A DNA stretch of 64,000 nt from UKL13-2 sp031414695 (GCA_031414695.1 JANNWG010000046.1:1-64000), one strand, 5' to 3'. Shown: positions 24,948 to 33,892, numbered from the stretch's first letter. Program-made: numbers and translations. Notes: a model not told the origin generated them from the sequence alone.

Positions 24948-26885
24948 ATGCGCGCCACACCGTATTCGCCATCAGCCACTATTCTGAACGTAGCCGTTGA
25001 AAGTCTGCGGCGGCATATGCCGTTTGATGAAATGGATTTGGACCATATACAAGCGTTAGCGGCGAGCCTTACGCTCGAATATTTCGCTAAAGGCGCGACC
25101 ATACTTTCGCCAGCTGGAGCCGCTATTCAAACGCTGTGGATTGTCGAGCGCGGCGTAGTGGGTGGCGTTAGTGGTGATGCTGGTTATCCAACGGAAGACG
25201 CCGTTTTTACGCTGAGTGAAGGAGAAATGTTTCCCATAGGTGCCGCTATGTCGCAACGTGCAACTGTTTGCACCTATAAAGCCGACACAGATGCTTTTTG
25301 CTATGTGCTGCCACTCGCGGCTTTTGAGCATGCGATGGATGTGTCGCGGCCATTTCGGCATTTCGCCACGCGCCGTCTCGCGCACTTGCTTGATGCCTCG
25401 CAGCGTAACCGACAGCGAGGCACAAATATTGATCTTCAGGGGGCGCAAACCTTGGCCAGCCCCATCAAAAATTTGCTACGCCGCGCACCCATCACAGTGG
25501 CACGTGAGACGCCGATAAAAGATGTATTGGCGCTGATGAAACGTGAACGCATCGGCTCGGTAGTGATTGTGGATCAACAGCATGCAACCAACGCGGTGGG
25601 CATTTTTACGGAGCGTGATGTGCTTGATCGTGTTGCATTACCGCAGATAAATCAGACATTACCCATCGCAGAGGTGATGACATCCTCTCCATTTTCATTG
25701 CCCTCTCATGCCCCGCTATTTGATGCGGCTAAGGCAATGGCAACGCATCGTTTTCGTCATGTGCTCGTTACGGAAGGTGGCGCACTTTGTGGGGTGATTT
25801 CAGAGCGAGATTTATTTACTGAGCAACGCTTGTCGCTCGGCCAAGTCGCAAAATCAATTGAGCGCGCTAGCAGTGTCGCGGCGCTGGCATCATCAGCTGC
25901 CGATGTACGACTCATGGCACATACGTTAATTACGCAAGGTGTTGCTGCCGAACAACTCACGCAATTTGTCACCACCATGAATGATGCAATTGTTGCGCGC
26001 GCATTACAGCTTGCGCGTGCAGAAATTGCCCCACCTAATGTGCCGTGGTGTTGGCTAGGGTTAGGCTCAGAAGGCCGCATGGAGCAAACACTATCAACGG
26101 ATCAAGATAACGCATTGATATTTTTAGCCCCTATTGATACTGCGACATTTGAAGAAACTCGTCGCCAGTTGCTGGCCTACGCAGCGGCAGTAAATTTGAT
26201 ATTGGATCAAGTTGGTTTTCCACTTTGCCGTGGCGACATCATGGCAAAAAACCCCCGCTGGTGTTTGAGTGAAGCAGAGTGGCGCGATACGTTTGAGCAC
26301 TGGATGCGCCTGGTTGATCCTGAAGCGTTATTAAACGCCGCCATATTTTTTGATTTTCGCGCACTCGCGGGCGAGACAAAATTAGCCGATGATTTGCGAA
26401 CGTGGCTTAATTCAGCCATCACACTACATTCGCTATTACTGCGCCAACTTGCCGTCAATGCGCAACAAACAAAGCCGCCACTTGGGTTTCTTCGTGACTT
26501 TGCAGATACAGACGACGACTTTCCTGGCACGATGGATTTAAAGAAATACGCCGCCCGCCCATTTATCGACGCTGCCCGCATATTTGCCTTATCCCTCGGA
26601 CTAACAGCGACTAATACCGCCGATAGACTACGTGCAGCAGCGCCATTGATGCGCTTGAGTGATGAAGAGGTTGGCGCGTATGTCGATGCGTTTCATTTTG
26701 TACAGTTATTGCGGCTGCGTAACCCGATGGCAAATATCAATACATCTGCTGCTGCTGCGCTAACCAATAACCCCAACCGCATTGTCTTAGAATCACTCAA
26801 TCAACTTGATCGACGCATCCTTAAAGAGGCGCTACGCCAAGCACGCAAATTACAAGCGCGCCTTGAGTTGGATTTCCTTAGCTAA
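24948..26885 (+). CDS. Cyclic-nucleotide-binding-like/CBS/DUF294 nucleotidyltransferase protein
   Basis: A 645-residue cytoplasmic signalling protein with four parts. Residues about 20-150 form a CNMP-binding-like beta barrel. Residues about 165-290 form a CBS pair (VKDVLALMKRERIGSVVIVD and FTERDVLDRV; GVISERDLFTEQ), which usually senses adenine nucleotides. Residues about 320-460 form a DUF294/GlnD-like nucleotidyltransferase with GLGSEGRMEQTLSTDQDNAL, and a DUF294 C-terminal helical domain follows. This protein, the exonuclease next to it, and the DUF4212/symporter pair recur together in many proteobacteria. It probably regulates transport or acetate activation, but the target is not known. 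The start ATG is the first in frame; the upstream Shine-Dalgarno is weak. Confidence 0.85.
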   Translation: MRATPYSPSATILNVAVESLRRHMPFDEMDLDHIQALAASLTLEYFAKGATILSPAGAAIQTLWIVERGVVGGVSGDAGYPTEDAVFTLSEGEMFPIGAAMSQRATVCTYKADTDAFCYVLPLAAFEHAMDVSRPFRHFATRRLAHLLDASQRNRQRGTNIDLQGAQTLASPIKNLLRRAPITVARETPIKDVLALMKRERIGSVVIVDQQHATNAVGIFTERDVLDRVALPQINQTLPIAEVMTSSPFSLPSHAPLFDAAKAMATHRFRHVLVTEGGALCGVISERDLFTEQRLSLGQVAKSIERASSVAALASSAADVRLMAHTLITQGVAAEQLTQFVTTMNDAIVARALQLARAEIAPPNVPWCWLGLGSEGRMEQTLSTDQDNALIFLAPIDTATFEETRRQLLAYAAAVNLILDQVGFPLCRGDIMAKNPRWCLSEAEWRDTFEHWMRLVDPEALLNAAIFFDFRALAGETKLADDLRTWLNSAITLHSLLLRQLAVNAQQTKPPLGFLRDFADTDDDFPGTMDLKKYAARPFIDAARIFALSLGLTATNTADRLRAAAPLMRLSDEEVGAYVDAFHFVQLLRLRNPMANINTSAAAALTNNPNRIVLESLNQLDRRILKEALRQARKLQARLELDFLS

Positions 26886-26890
26886 CCTCG

Positions 26891-27592
26891 ATGAAGACAC
26901 TTACTAATTTGCTCCAGAAAGTCAAGACGTTCGCAGGATCAAACACCGACAACACTAACTGGCAACACGATATTTTTCAAACGCGCTGGGTAGTGGCTGA
27001 TGTTGAGACGAGCGGCTTAAATATTCATGCGGATCGTTTGATCGCGATTGGCGCAGTTGCCATCGAACACGGTGTAATTCAGCTCAACGATAGTTTTGAA
27101 GTCGTCTTACAGCAGCCGCAAGTCTCAACGAACGAAAATATTTTGATTCACCGCATCGGCGGCGAAGCCCAACGCAATGGCGAGCCGCCAATTGCAGCGT
27201 TAGAAAATTTTATTGCCTTTGTTGGCGATAGCCCACTCGTGGGTTATCACGCAAAATTTGATGAAATCATGGTGGCACGCGCCGTCAAGCAACATTTAGG
27301 CGCGTTAATGAATCGCACTTGGCTTGATTTAGCCGCACTTGCACCTGCTTTGGTGCCCGATGGTCAACTTGACCGACTCGCAATCGCGCAAGGTCACCGC
27401 GCAAGAACACTCGATTGGTGGATTGATCGTTATCAAATCCATATCACCCACCGCCACCATTCGGCATGTGACGCACTCGCCACCGCTAAGCTAATGACGG
27501 CACTGATGCAAATCACAAAACCGATGCCAGCGAAAGCCTTACTGCAATTAGCTGAAGATTTTGCGTGGACCGTAAATCAAAGACGCTTTTGA
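26891..27592 (+). CDS. DEDDh 3'-5' exonuclease (DNA polymerase III epsilon-like)
   Basis: A 233-residue exonuclease-fold protein. Motif ExoI is VVADVETSG (about 34), ExoII is LVGYHAKFDEIMV, and ExoIII is HHSACDALATAKL, giving the DEDDh metal ligands. It starts 5 bases after the CBS/DUF294 gene and is surely co-transcribed with it. It lacks the epsilon-subunit C-terminal clamp-binding region. The same gene pair occurs beside acetate-type symporters in other proteobacteria, which suggests a nucleotide-signalling rather than a replication role. That role is inference only. Confidence 0.85.
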   Translation: MKTLTNLLQKVKTFAGSNTDNTNWQHDIFQTRWVVADVETSGLNIHADRLIAIGAVAIEHGVIQLNDSFEVVLQQPQVSTNENILIHRIGGEAQRNGEPPIAALENFIAFVGDSPLVGYHAKFDEIMVARAVKQHLGALMNRTWLDLAALAPALVPDGQLDRLAIAQGHRARTLDWWIDRYQIHITHRHHSACDALATAKLMTALMQITKPMPAKALLQLAEDFAWTVNQRRF

Positions 27593-27919
27593 TTAAGTAC
27601 ATCTGAATAACAAGCGTTGTTAGGTTCACCGTTTTGGCACGTATGTTGGGCATGCTTAATGGCTAGTTTTACTATGGAAAAACAAACGAATTTCCCATTA
27701 CCTAAATGCTGCGATGCAGCATGAAATAATCCTGTTTTTAGATGAACTTTTCTTTACCCCGTCAGTAGAGACACATATACTGGAGCGCGAATGTGATGAA
27801 TGTCACATCTGGCCTGACTATCAATAAATGGTTCACGCACAAAATGCATGACGCCACTAAATACATTCAGGTTCTCTCCCTGCACGCATCATCCGAAAAA
27901 ATATTAGGAGGAATTAAAA
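27593..27919 (+). other. Intergenic leader of the symporter operon
   Basis: 327 bases without a supported gene between the exonuclease and the DUF4212 gene. TGGCAC-GTATG-TTGGG at 27635-27650 resembles a sigma-54 promoter but has GG instead of GC at -12. A strong Shine-Dalgarno AGGAGG (27906-27911) precedes the ATG at 27920. Nothing else was recognised. Confidence 0.5.
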
Positions 27920-28186
27920 ATGCAGTTAACAGAACAACACCACACCTACTGGCGAAAGAACCTCAACATAACCGCAATACTTTTAGTTATCTGGTTTATT
28001 GCTACCTTTGTCATGGCGTTTTTTGCGCGTGAATTAGCCAGTATAAATTTCTTTGGTTGGCCGTTTCCATTTTATATGGCTGCTCAAGGCTCTCTCATCA
28101 TCTACGTTTGCATTATCGGTTTTTACGCTTATTACATGCAGAAGCTTGATGTCGAGCATGGCGTCTCAGAAGGAGCAAGCGAATGA
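27920..28186 (+). CDS. DUF4212 small subunit of sodium:solute symporter
   Basis: An 88-residue membrane protein with two hydrophobic helices (about 17-38 and 52-72) and the family pattern YWRKNL near the start and FWPFPFYMAAQGS-like loop between the helices. DUF4212 proteins are encoded directly before VC_2705-type solute:sodium symporters and are taken to be their small subunit. A strong AGGAGG lies nine bases before the ATG. The stop overlaps the symporter start as ATGA, which means translational coupling. Confidence 0.9.
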   Translation: MQLTEQHHTYWRKNLNITAILLVIWFIATFVMAFFARELASINFFGWPFPFYMAAQGSLIIYVCIIGFYAYYMQKLDVEHGVSEGASE

Positions 28187-30276
28187 GAACATTCAATCAA
28201 GAATTAAAGCGCTACTACTCTTTTTACACAGTAGGATTTATTTCCTTTGTCGTAGTGCTTGGTATTGCCGAAAAAATGGGCGTGCCACGTTTGTATATCG
28301 GCTATGCATTTTTAGCGGCAACTATTTTGCTATATGCAGGTATTGGCATCATGAGCCGTACGTTAGACGTTGCTGAATACTATGTCGCTGGACGAAAAGT
28401 ACCCGCCTTATTTAATGGTATGGCTACCGGTGCCGATTGGATGTCAGCCGCCTCATTTATTGGTATGGCAGGCGGACTGTATTTACAAGGTTTTGATGGC
28501 CTTGCATTTATTATGGGATGGACCGGAGGCTATTGCTTAGTTGCTCTCTTTTTAGCACCTTACCTGCGTAAATTCGGACAATTTACGATTCCAGACTTTT
28601 TAGGTGCGCGCTACGGCGGTAATTTTGTACGCTCAATTGGTGTGATTGCTGCAATCATCTGTTCATTTGTATATGTGGTTGCGCAAATTTTCGGCGTTGG
28701 CTTGATTACCAGTCGTTTTACCGGCCTAGAATTTGAAATCGGTGTATTTGTCGGGCTTGCTGGTATTTTAGTTTGCTCATTCTTGGGCGGCATGAAAGCG
28801 GTGACGTGGACGCAAGTCGCACAGTACATCATCTTAATTGTGGCCTATATGATTCCGGTTGTCTGGTTATCAATCAACCAAACTGGTATTCCAATTCCGC
28901 AAATCGTGTATGGTGGTCAGCTAGCAAAAGTCACTGAGCTAGAAAAGAAATTAGTCGCCGACCCGAAAGAACAAGAAGTCAGAAAAATCTTGGCGGATCG
29001 CGGCAAAGTAGCCACTGACAAGCTAAAAGCGGGTGCAGAAGTTTCCTACAATGCAGATAAAACTGCATTGCAAGCAAAGATTGATGAGCTCAAATCAGCA
29101 CCAACACCTGATGGCGCGGCCATTCAGGCTGCTGAAAAATCGCTAAGCACTTTTGCTAAAGACGTTAAAGTCTACGAAGGACAACTTAAAGGTGCTCAAG
29201 GTGCATTAAACGCAGGTGGCCGTGTTAATCCTGCTATTCCGCATGGCACACCCTTTGTCGGCGTAGGTAAAACTGACGAAGAAAAACAAAAATCCTCTGA
29301 CAACAAGCGCAATAACTTCTTGGCACTGGTGTTTTGTTTGATGGTGGGTACTGCCGCGTTGCCGCATATTTTAATGCGCTATTACACAACACCATCAGTA
29401 CAAGAGGCGCGCGTTTCGGTGTTTTGGTCGCTATTCTTTATCTTTTTACTCTACTTCTCAGCACCTGCACTTGCCGTGTTAGTGAAGTTTGATATTTTCA
29501 CCAACGTTGTAGGCAAAGCCTATGCAGATTTGCCGCAATGGGTAAATGCATGGCAGGCAATCGATAAAACATTGCTTAGCGTTACGGATATCAATAAAGA
29601 CGGCATCGTACAGCTCGCTGAAATTGTTCTCAATCAAGACGTAGTCGTATTAGCCACGCCAGAAATTGCTGGTTTACCTTATGTTATTTCGGGTCTTGTT
29701 GCTGCGGGTGGACTAGCTGCGGCGCTATCAACGGCTGATGGCCTATTGCTGACGATCGCAAATGCGTTGTCACACGATATGTATTACAAAATGATAAATC
29801 CAGATGCATCCACTACCCGTCGCATTACAATCTCTAAGATCTTTTTACTGATTGTCGCGTTGGCTGCCGCTTATGTAACGGCGCAAAAACCAGGTGATAT
29901 TTTATTCCTAGTGGGCGCGGCGTTTTCGTTAGCAGCATCTGCCTTCTTCCCTGCACTAGTGTTAGGTATTTTTTGGAAACGCGCCAATAAACCGGCGGCA
30001 ATTTCGGGAATGCTTATTGGGCTTGGGGTCACGGTGTACTACATGATGCGGACTTATCCGTTCTTTACTAACCTAGGTATTCCAAAGATGGATTTATGGT
30101 TCTACATTGCGCCAATCGGTTCAGGTGTTTTTGGCGTTGCAGCGGGTCTCACCACGATGGTTGTCGTTAGCTTGCTCACAAAAGCGCCCGCACAAGATGT
30201 GCAGGACTTAGTTGAGCACGTTCGCTATCCAATGATCAAAGGTGACAAGATGGATACGGCTTCACAAGCAATTTAA
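28183..30276 (+). CDS. VC_2705-type sodium:solute symporter (acetate-like substrate)
   Basis: A 697-residue SSS-family transporter of the inner membrane with about 13 hydrophobic helices. Recognisable segments are AEYYVAGRKVPALFNGMATGADWMS near residue 65, and ALSTADGLLLTIANALSHD near 515. Between helices at about 240-375 there is a hydrophilic, lysine-rich insert (KVTELEKKLVADPKEQE onward) that looks coiled-coil and is longer than in ActP. The DUF4212 partner and the upstream acs suggest acetate or another short carboxylate as substrate; this is context, not proof. A terminator follows the stop. Confidence 0.88.
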   Translation: MRTFNQELKRYYSFYTVGFISFVVVLGIAEKMGVPRLYIGYAFLAATILLYAGIGIMSRTLDVAEYYVAGRKVPALFNGMATGADWMSAASFIGMAGGLYLQGFDGLAFIMGWTGGYCLVALFLAPYLRKFGQFTIPDFLGARYGGNFVRSIGVIAAIICSFVYVVAQIFGVGLITSRFTGLEFEIGVFVGLAGILVCSFLGGMKAVTWTQVAQYIILIVAYMIPVVWLSINQTGIPIPQIVYGGQLAKVTELEKKLVADPKEQEVRKILADRGKVATDKLKAGAEVSYNADKTALQAKIDELKSAPTPDGAAIQAAEKSLSTFAKDVKVYEGQLKGAQGALNAGGRVNPAIPHGTPFVGVGKTDEEKQKSSDNKRNNFLALVFCLMVGTAALPHILMRYYTTPSVQEARVSVFWSLFFIFLLYFSAPALAVLVKFDIFTNVVGKAYADLPQWVNAWQAIDKTLLSVTDINKDGIVQLAEIVLNQDVVVLATPEIAGLPYVISGLVAAGGLAAALSTADGLLLTIANALSHDMYYKMINPDASTTRRITISKIFLLIVALAAAYVTAQKPGDILFLVGAAFSLAASAFFPALVLGIFWKRANKPAAISGMLIGLGVTVYYMMRTYPFFTNLGIPKMDLWFYIAPIGSGVFGVAAGLTTMVVVSLLTKAPAQDVQDLVEHVRYPMIKGDKMDTASQAI

Positions 30277-30295
30277 ATTGTAGTTATTGACGAAG

Positions 30296-30328
30296 TCCGC
30301 GCCACTGAAAAGTGGCGCGGATTTTTTA
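30296..30328 (+). terminator. Rho-independent terminator after the symporter gene
   Basis: Perfect 11-bp stem TCCGCGCCACT/AGTGGCGCGGA with a GAAA tetraloop and six T. It starts 20 bases after the stop codon. Confidence 0.95.
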
Positions 30329-30344
30329 TTGGTGGAGTTGAAAT

Positions 30345-30632
30345 ATGGATGTTATCTTTGTGCTGAAAATCTTTAAAGCACTGATTGAAGTCGCGGGCTT
30401 TGCACTAGTAGGGCAAGGCATTGTTGCGATATTCTCCGGAAATGGTCGAGACCAAAATCCTATCTATGTATTGCTGAAAATTATCACGAGTCCAGCGACC
30501 AAATTTGCGCGCCTGATTTCGCCACGCTTTATTCACGACAAGCACATCGCATTTGTAGCTTTTGCATTGGTATTTTGGGCATGGGTGGCGCTAATAATTA
30601 CGATGGCTTCGCTACAAGTGAAACCAGCTTAG
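30345..30632 (+). CDS. Small two-helix membrane protein, unknown function
   Basis: A 95-residue protein with hydrophobic stretches at about 10-30 (ALIEVAGFALVGQGIVAIF) and 68-90 (HIAFVAFALVFWAWVALIITMA). A basic, proline-containing loop (ITSPATKFARLISPRF) separates them. GGTGGAG lies before the ATG. It sits just after the symporter terminator and 40 bases before lptG. I do not recognise a named family. The N terminus is probably cytoplasmic, with a helix-loop-helix hairpin in the inner membrane. A conserved association with either neighbour cannot be judged from one genome. Confidence 0.65.
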   Translation: MDVIFVLKIFKALIEVAGFALVGQGIVAIFSGNGRDQNPIYVLLKIITSPATKFARLISPRFIHDKHIAFVAFALVFWAWVALIITMASLQVKPA

Positions 30633-30676
30633 TTCAATCACATTGGTTGCGCACCAGAGTGATGCGATAATTGCGT

Positions 30677-31777
30677 ATGACCATTTTGTTTCGCTATCTT
30701 GCCAAAGAAATCGCCGTAGCAACCGCGTTTTTATTGCTGGCGCTACTCGCCTTATTTGCACTTTTTGATTTAATACGCGAACTTGGTGAGCTTGGAAAGG
30801 GCGGCTATGGACTCAAGGCAGCACTGCTGTACGTAACACTTTCTCAACCTGCACACGTGGTAGTTATTTTTCCAGTCGCTGCACTGCTTGGCACCCTCTA
30901 TGCCATCTCACGACTTTCTACTCAGTCTGAGCTTACCGTAATGCGTGCTTCTGGTTTGTCGCTTGGTAGGCTAGCCATGCTTGCCGCATTTATCGGCGCG
31001 ATTTTTTCAGTCATTATTTTTGCGTTTGGTGAATTTATTGCACCAGCCGCAGAAACTTTAGCCAAAAAGACACGACTGTCGGCTACAACAAGCGTAGTTG
31101 CAAGTAAGTTTCGCTCAGGCTTTTGGGTAAAAGATGAGCGTTCGTTCATCAATATACAAAACGTCACATCGGATACGGAACTCATTAAGCTGCGTATTTT
31201 TGAATTTGATCAGTCATTTCGTCTGCAATCGATTCGCGTGGCAGCCAGTGCTAAATATGCAGAAAATAATCGTTGGACGTTAAGCGATGTAGAGCTCACC
31301 ACATTTGAAGGTGGCACTCAAAACAGCCGTGCGCGAATAGTAAAATCAGCCACGCTTGATTGGGCGTCCGCCATTACACCCAATTTACTCTCGGTCTTAA
31401 AAGTGAAGCCAGAGGAAATGTCGATTGGCAATCTAAGCGCCTTTATTGACCATTTGCGCGATAACAAACAAAACAGTACACGCTATGAGGTTGCCCTCTG
31501 GAGCAAGGTGTTTCAACCTATTGGCGTAATTATCATGATGCTGCTTGCCATTCCATTTGCTATTCAGTCAACACGTGCCGGTGGCGTTGGCGCAATGTTG
31601 GTACTCGGCACGATGGTGGGCATCGGCGCGTATTTTTTGAATCAACTATTGGGGCATTTGACAGTTTTAAATGATTGGTCACCTATCGTCATTGCCGCCT
31701 CGCCACTGCTGGCCTTCTTCCTCATTGCAGCGGTGCTATTGATTCGCAAAGAGTATCCGAAACGATTTTTTAGTTAA
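30677..31777 (+). CDS. lptG: LPS export ABC transporter permease LptG
   Basis: A 366-residue inner-membrane subunit of the LptB2FG complex that extracts lipopolysaccharide for transport to the outer membrane. It has three N-terminal helices, a periplasmic beta-jellyroll (about 125-265, with WVKDERSFINIQNV and LRIFEFD) and three C-terminal helices. The coupling-helix motif SELTVMRASGLS near residue 83 is the LptF/LptG signature. Other details match LptG (FIAPAAETLAKK, LWSKVFQPI). ATG 30677 is preferred to the TTG six bases upstream. lptF, its usual direct upstream neighbour, is not next to it, which is unusual. Confidence 0.9.
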   Translation: MTILFRYLAKEIAVATAFLLLALLALFALFDLIRELGELGKGGYGLKAALLYVTLSQPAHVVVIFPVAALLGTLYAISRLSTQSELTVMRASGLSLGRLAMLAAFIGAIFSVIIFAFGEFIAPAAETLAKKTRLSATTSVVASKFRSGFWVKDERSFINIQNVTSDTELIKLRIFEFDQSFRLQSIRVAASAKYAENNRWTLSDVELTTFEGGTQNSRARIVKSATLDWASAITPNLLSVLKVKPEEMSIGNLSAFIDHLRDNKQNSTRYEVALWSKVFQPIGVIIMMLLAIPFAIQSTRAGGVGAMLVLGTMVGIGAYFLNQLLGHLTVLNDWSPIVIAASPLLAFFLIAAVLLIRKEYPKRFFS

Positions 31778-31797
31778 GCACCGCAACTGTTACGCCG

Positions 31798-32319
31798 CTA
31801 TTTTTTTATAGGTATTGGCGCATCTTCTAATCGCGTGCCAGCCAACCTGTCATGCAAAAATTGTTTGTCGCGATCAAATTTTGCATAAAGCAAAGTCGCC
31901 ATCATCGGTAAAAAAAACCACATCGTAATAACAGGACTGAGCCGTTTCGGGAAAAAAAACAACAAAATTCCCACACATGCGGGTCCAAAAAATAGCAGCG
32001 ACCAGATAAAGCGAATAGTTGCGCGCTTCCATTGCAAGCGCTGACCCTCCGCTGTGACAACGCGAAAGCGCCAAGTTTTCATTGCTAAGGTTTGGCCATT
32101 TTTTTGCCATTGCCAAACAAAGTAGCCCGCTGTGACAATAAACAAATAGAGCTGAAATATGACGTGGGGCGCGCCAGCCAAGGTAAGACCTTTTAAACCA
32201 GCAATGGGAAAACTCGCAATTAGCACTAGCGCTAATAACAGCAAGCCCTCGTAGGGAAGCGCTGCAATACGTCGGATGATGCTCGGCACGCTTGCTGGTG
32301 CTGGAGTTAACACTTGCAT
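31798..32319 (-). CDS. RDD family membrane protein
   Basis: A 173-residue protein with about four hydrophobic helices. The RDD pattern is visible as SIIRRIAALPYEGLLLL at the N terminus (the usual Asp of R-D replaced by Glu in PYEG) and QFLHDRLAGTRL near the C terminus. MKTWRFRVVTAEGQRL in the middle is also typical. The function of RDD proteins is mostly unknown; some act in ion transport. It is the last gene of the ECF sigma-DUF3619-DUF3106-RDD set, 17 bases after DUF3106, an order I recall as common in Burkholderiales. Confidence 0.85.
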   Translation of the reverse strand: MQVLTPAPASVPSIIRRIAALPYEGLLLLALVLIASFPIAGLKGLTLAGAPHVIFQLYLFIVTAGYFVWQWQKNGQTLAMKTWRFRVVTAEGQRLQWKRATIRFIWSLLFFGPACVGILLFFFPKRLSPVITMWFFLPMMATLLYAKFDRDKQFLHDRLAGTRLEDAPIPIKK

Positions 32320-32336
32320 TTGCTTTAGGGCACTAT

Positions 32337-32897
32337 TTATTTATTGATTGTTGCAGCAGGTGCTGGTGTTACGGTATCTGCGGGTGCTGGAGCATGTGTA
32401 GCGGCTTTTTTCTCGTTCCAACGCGCTTTAATTTCCTGCTGCTTTTCAGGGGCCAGGCTATTAAGCGACTGAAATTGTTCACGCGCTGTTTTGCGTTGAT
32501 CTGGCGAAAGTGATGACCAGCTACGCAGACGTTCTTGAAAGCGCTCCTGCTCAATTGGTTTAAGTTTCGGGTACTCCTTAGCTGCACCAATGAGTTTGCG
32601 ATGCTGGTGTCCCGGCAACTCTTTCCACTCCTTTTCGAGCGGTGCTAAGACTTTTTTCTCGTTATCAGGGACTTTGTTCCAAGGCACGGGTGCTGCTGCG
32701 GTATCTTCGGCCTTTTTTTGCGTAGTTGGAATGTTGCTTTGCGAATGCGCATTCCCAACTGCAGTCAGTGCAAACATAAGTACTAAAACAAACGAAAAAA
32801 GGCTTGCTGCATTAGCAAGCCATATTTGTACAATTGATAATCGCCGCGCCGAAGTGAATGTGACTACTGCGGCTTGCTTTCTTTCTCTTTTACCCAT
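32337..32897 (-). CDS. DUF3106 domain protein, secreted or membrane-anchored
   Basis: A 186-residue protein. A basic start and hydrophobic segment (ASLFSFVLVLMFALTAVGNAHS) form a signal peptide or anchor. The DUF3106 region (about 72-160) is rich in repeated helix motifs ending in Trp, such as LAPLEKEWKELP, RLRSWSSLSPDQR and LNSLAPEKQQEIKARW. The tail is alanine/proline-rich. It is probably periplasmic. It overlaps the end of the DUF3619 gene by 34 bases, so the genes are coupled. The function is unknown; co-occurrence with an ECF sigma factor suggests an envelope-stress role. Confidence 0.82.
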   Translation of the reverse strand: MGKRERKQAAVVTFTSARRLSIVQIWLANAASLFSFVLVLMFALTAVGNAHSQSNIPTTQKKAEDTAAAPVPWNKVPDNEKKVLAPLEKEWKELPGHQHRKLIGAAKEYPKLKPIEQERFQERLRSWSSLSPDQRKTAREQFQSLNSLAPEKQQEIKARWNEKKAATHAPAPADTVTPAPAATINK

Positions 32898-33259
32898 GTC
32901 GCGAAATCATTATCTAAGAATGCATCAATCGGAAGTTCACTGGTGAGCAACATTGCGTCAACCGCACCGGTCTCATCATAAAAATTATCTGCTGTATTAA
33001 GCGACGTCGTCAATAAGGCTGCCGCTACAACCAAGATAGGCAGCCAAAATAAAGGCTGTCGAATTAGATACGCTGGCTCTAATAGCCGACCAGAAACTGT
33101 GACAAGACCCAATACACGAACTGGCTCGCGATGCGCGGCTAAAGCGTTCGCACGCGCGTTATGTAAGCTGAGAAGTTTGGTTTCATCAATCTTCGGCAAG
33201 CCGCCATCGAGGATGGCGGTAATTTTTTTAGCAAAATCCCGTTCTTCGTTTGTATTCAT
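32864..33259 (-). CDS. DUF3619 family protein, possible anti-sigma-like partner
   Basis: A 131-residue protein with one membrane helix (about 67-85, FWLPILVVAAALLTTSL). The cytoplasmic N-terminal part (ERDFAKKITAILDGGLPKIDETKLLSLHNARANALA) matches the DUF3619 pattern. The C-terminal part, with LTSELPIDAFLDNDFATWV, is likely periplasmic. It lies 48 bases after the sigma-factor gene. One membrane helix plus a short cytoplasmic domain beside an ECF sigma is the arrangement of an anti-sigma factor, but no zinc-binding anti-sigma motif is present, so this role is only inferred. Confidence 0.82.
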   Translation of the reverse strand: MNTNEERDFAKKITAILDGGLPKIDETKLLSLHNARANALAAHREPVRVLGLVTVSGRLLEPAYLIRQPLFWLPILVVAAALLTTSLNTADNFYDETGAVDAMLLTSELPIDAFLDNDFATWVKEKESKPQ

Positions 33260-33307
33260 GATGGGTTGTCTAACTATTTAATAAATGAGAAATAATTTAA
33301 GTAGGGT

Positions 33308-33892
33308 TTAACTTTGATGCAAATCTGGTTTTAGATAAGATTCAACGGTAATACCTTTGGCACGTAAAGCCTTGGAAAGCGCAAAAACGGCGCGCGAACA
33401 GTGGGTTTTAACGCTGCCCTGCGAGCATCCCATGGTTTCAGCAGTTTCAGCCACGTCAAACTCTTCCCAGTAACGCAACATAAACGCTTCGCGTTGACGA
33501 CCCGGTAATTTTTCAACAGCCTCTTCAATAATTGCTAAAACCTGCGATTGTTCGAGCTGATTAGCAGGAGAAACGGGCACATTGGTATCAACATCAGCCG
33601 CCAAACTTTCCAAAATATCAAATTCATCATCATCGCCATCTTTACTGCGAAATGACGAAAATAGGGTGGTCCACGTTGATCGCACCTTGCTGCGCCGAAA
33701 CCAGTCGCGGATATTATTTTGTAATATTCGTTGGAATAGCATCGGCAGCTCTTCAATTGGCTTATCCGAGTATTTTTCGGCGAGCTTTAGCATCGTATCC
33801 TGCACCACATCTAGCGCAGAATCATCATCCTTTACCGCAAACACGGCTTGTTTGAACGCGCGGCGCTCAACGGACGCTAAAAAATCAGACAT
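33308..33892 (-). CDS. ECF-type RNA polymerase sigma factor (RpoE-like)
   Basis: A 194-residue extracytoplasmic-function sigma factor. Region 2 contains VVQDTMLKLAEKY and LQNNIRDWFRRSK, the latter for -10 recognition. Region 4 contains LPGRQREAFMLRYWEEFDVAETAETMGCSQGSVKTHCSRA, written here only to point to the helix-turn-helix near its end. An acidic linker (DGDDDEFDILE) joins them. ATG 33892 was chosen; a TTG at 33922 would add ten residues that resemble homologue N termini, so the start is uncertain. It heads the DUF3619-DUF3106-RDD operon. Confidence 0.9.
   Translation of the reverse strand: MSDFLASVERRAFKQAVFAVKDDDSALDVVQDTMLKLAEKYSDKPIEELPMLFQRILQNNIRDWFRRSKVRSTWTTLFSSFRSKDGDDDEFDILESLAADVDTNVPVSPANQLEQSQVLAIIEEAVEKLPGRQREAFMLRYWEEFDVAETAETMGCSQGSVKTHCSRAVFALSKALRAKGITVESYLKPDLHQS

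Noticed and set aside
27635..27650. Sigma-54 promoter before the symporter operon
   Set aside because: TGGCAC is present but the -12 element is TTGGG instead of TTGCW, and it lies about 270 bases from the start codon with no activator boxes seen.
27793..28032. 79-codon ORF overlapping the DUF4212 gene
   Set aside because: Out of frame with a clear DUF4212 protein that has AGGAGG before its start; no family similarity.
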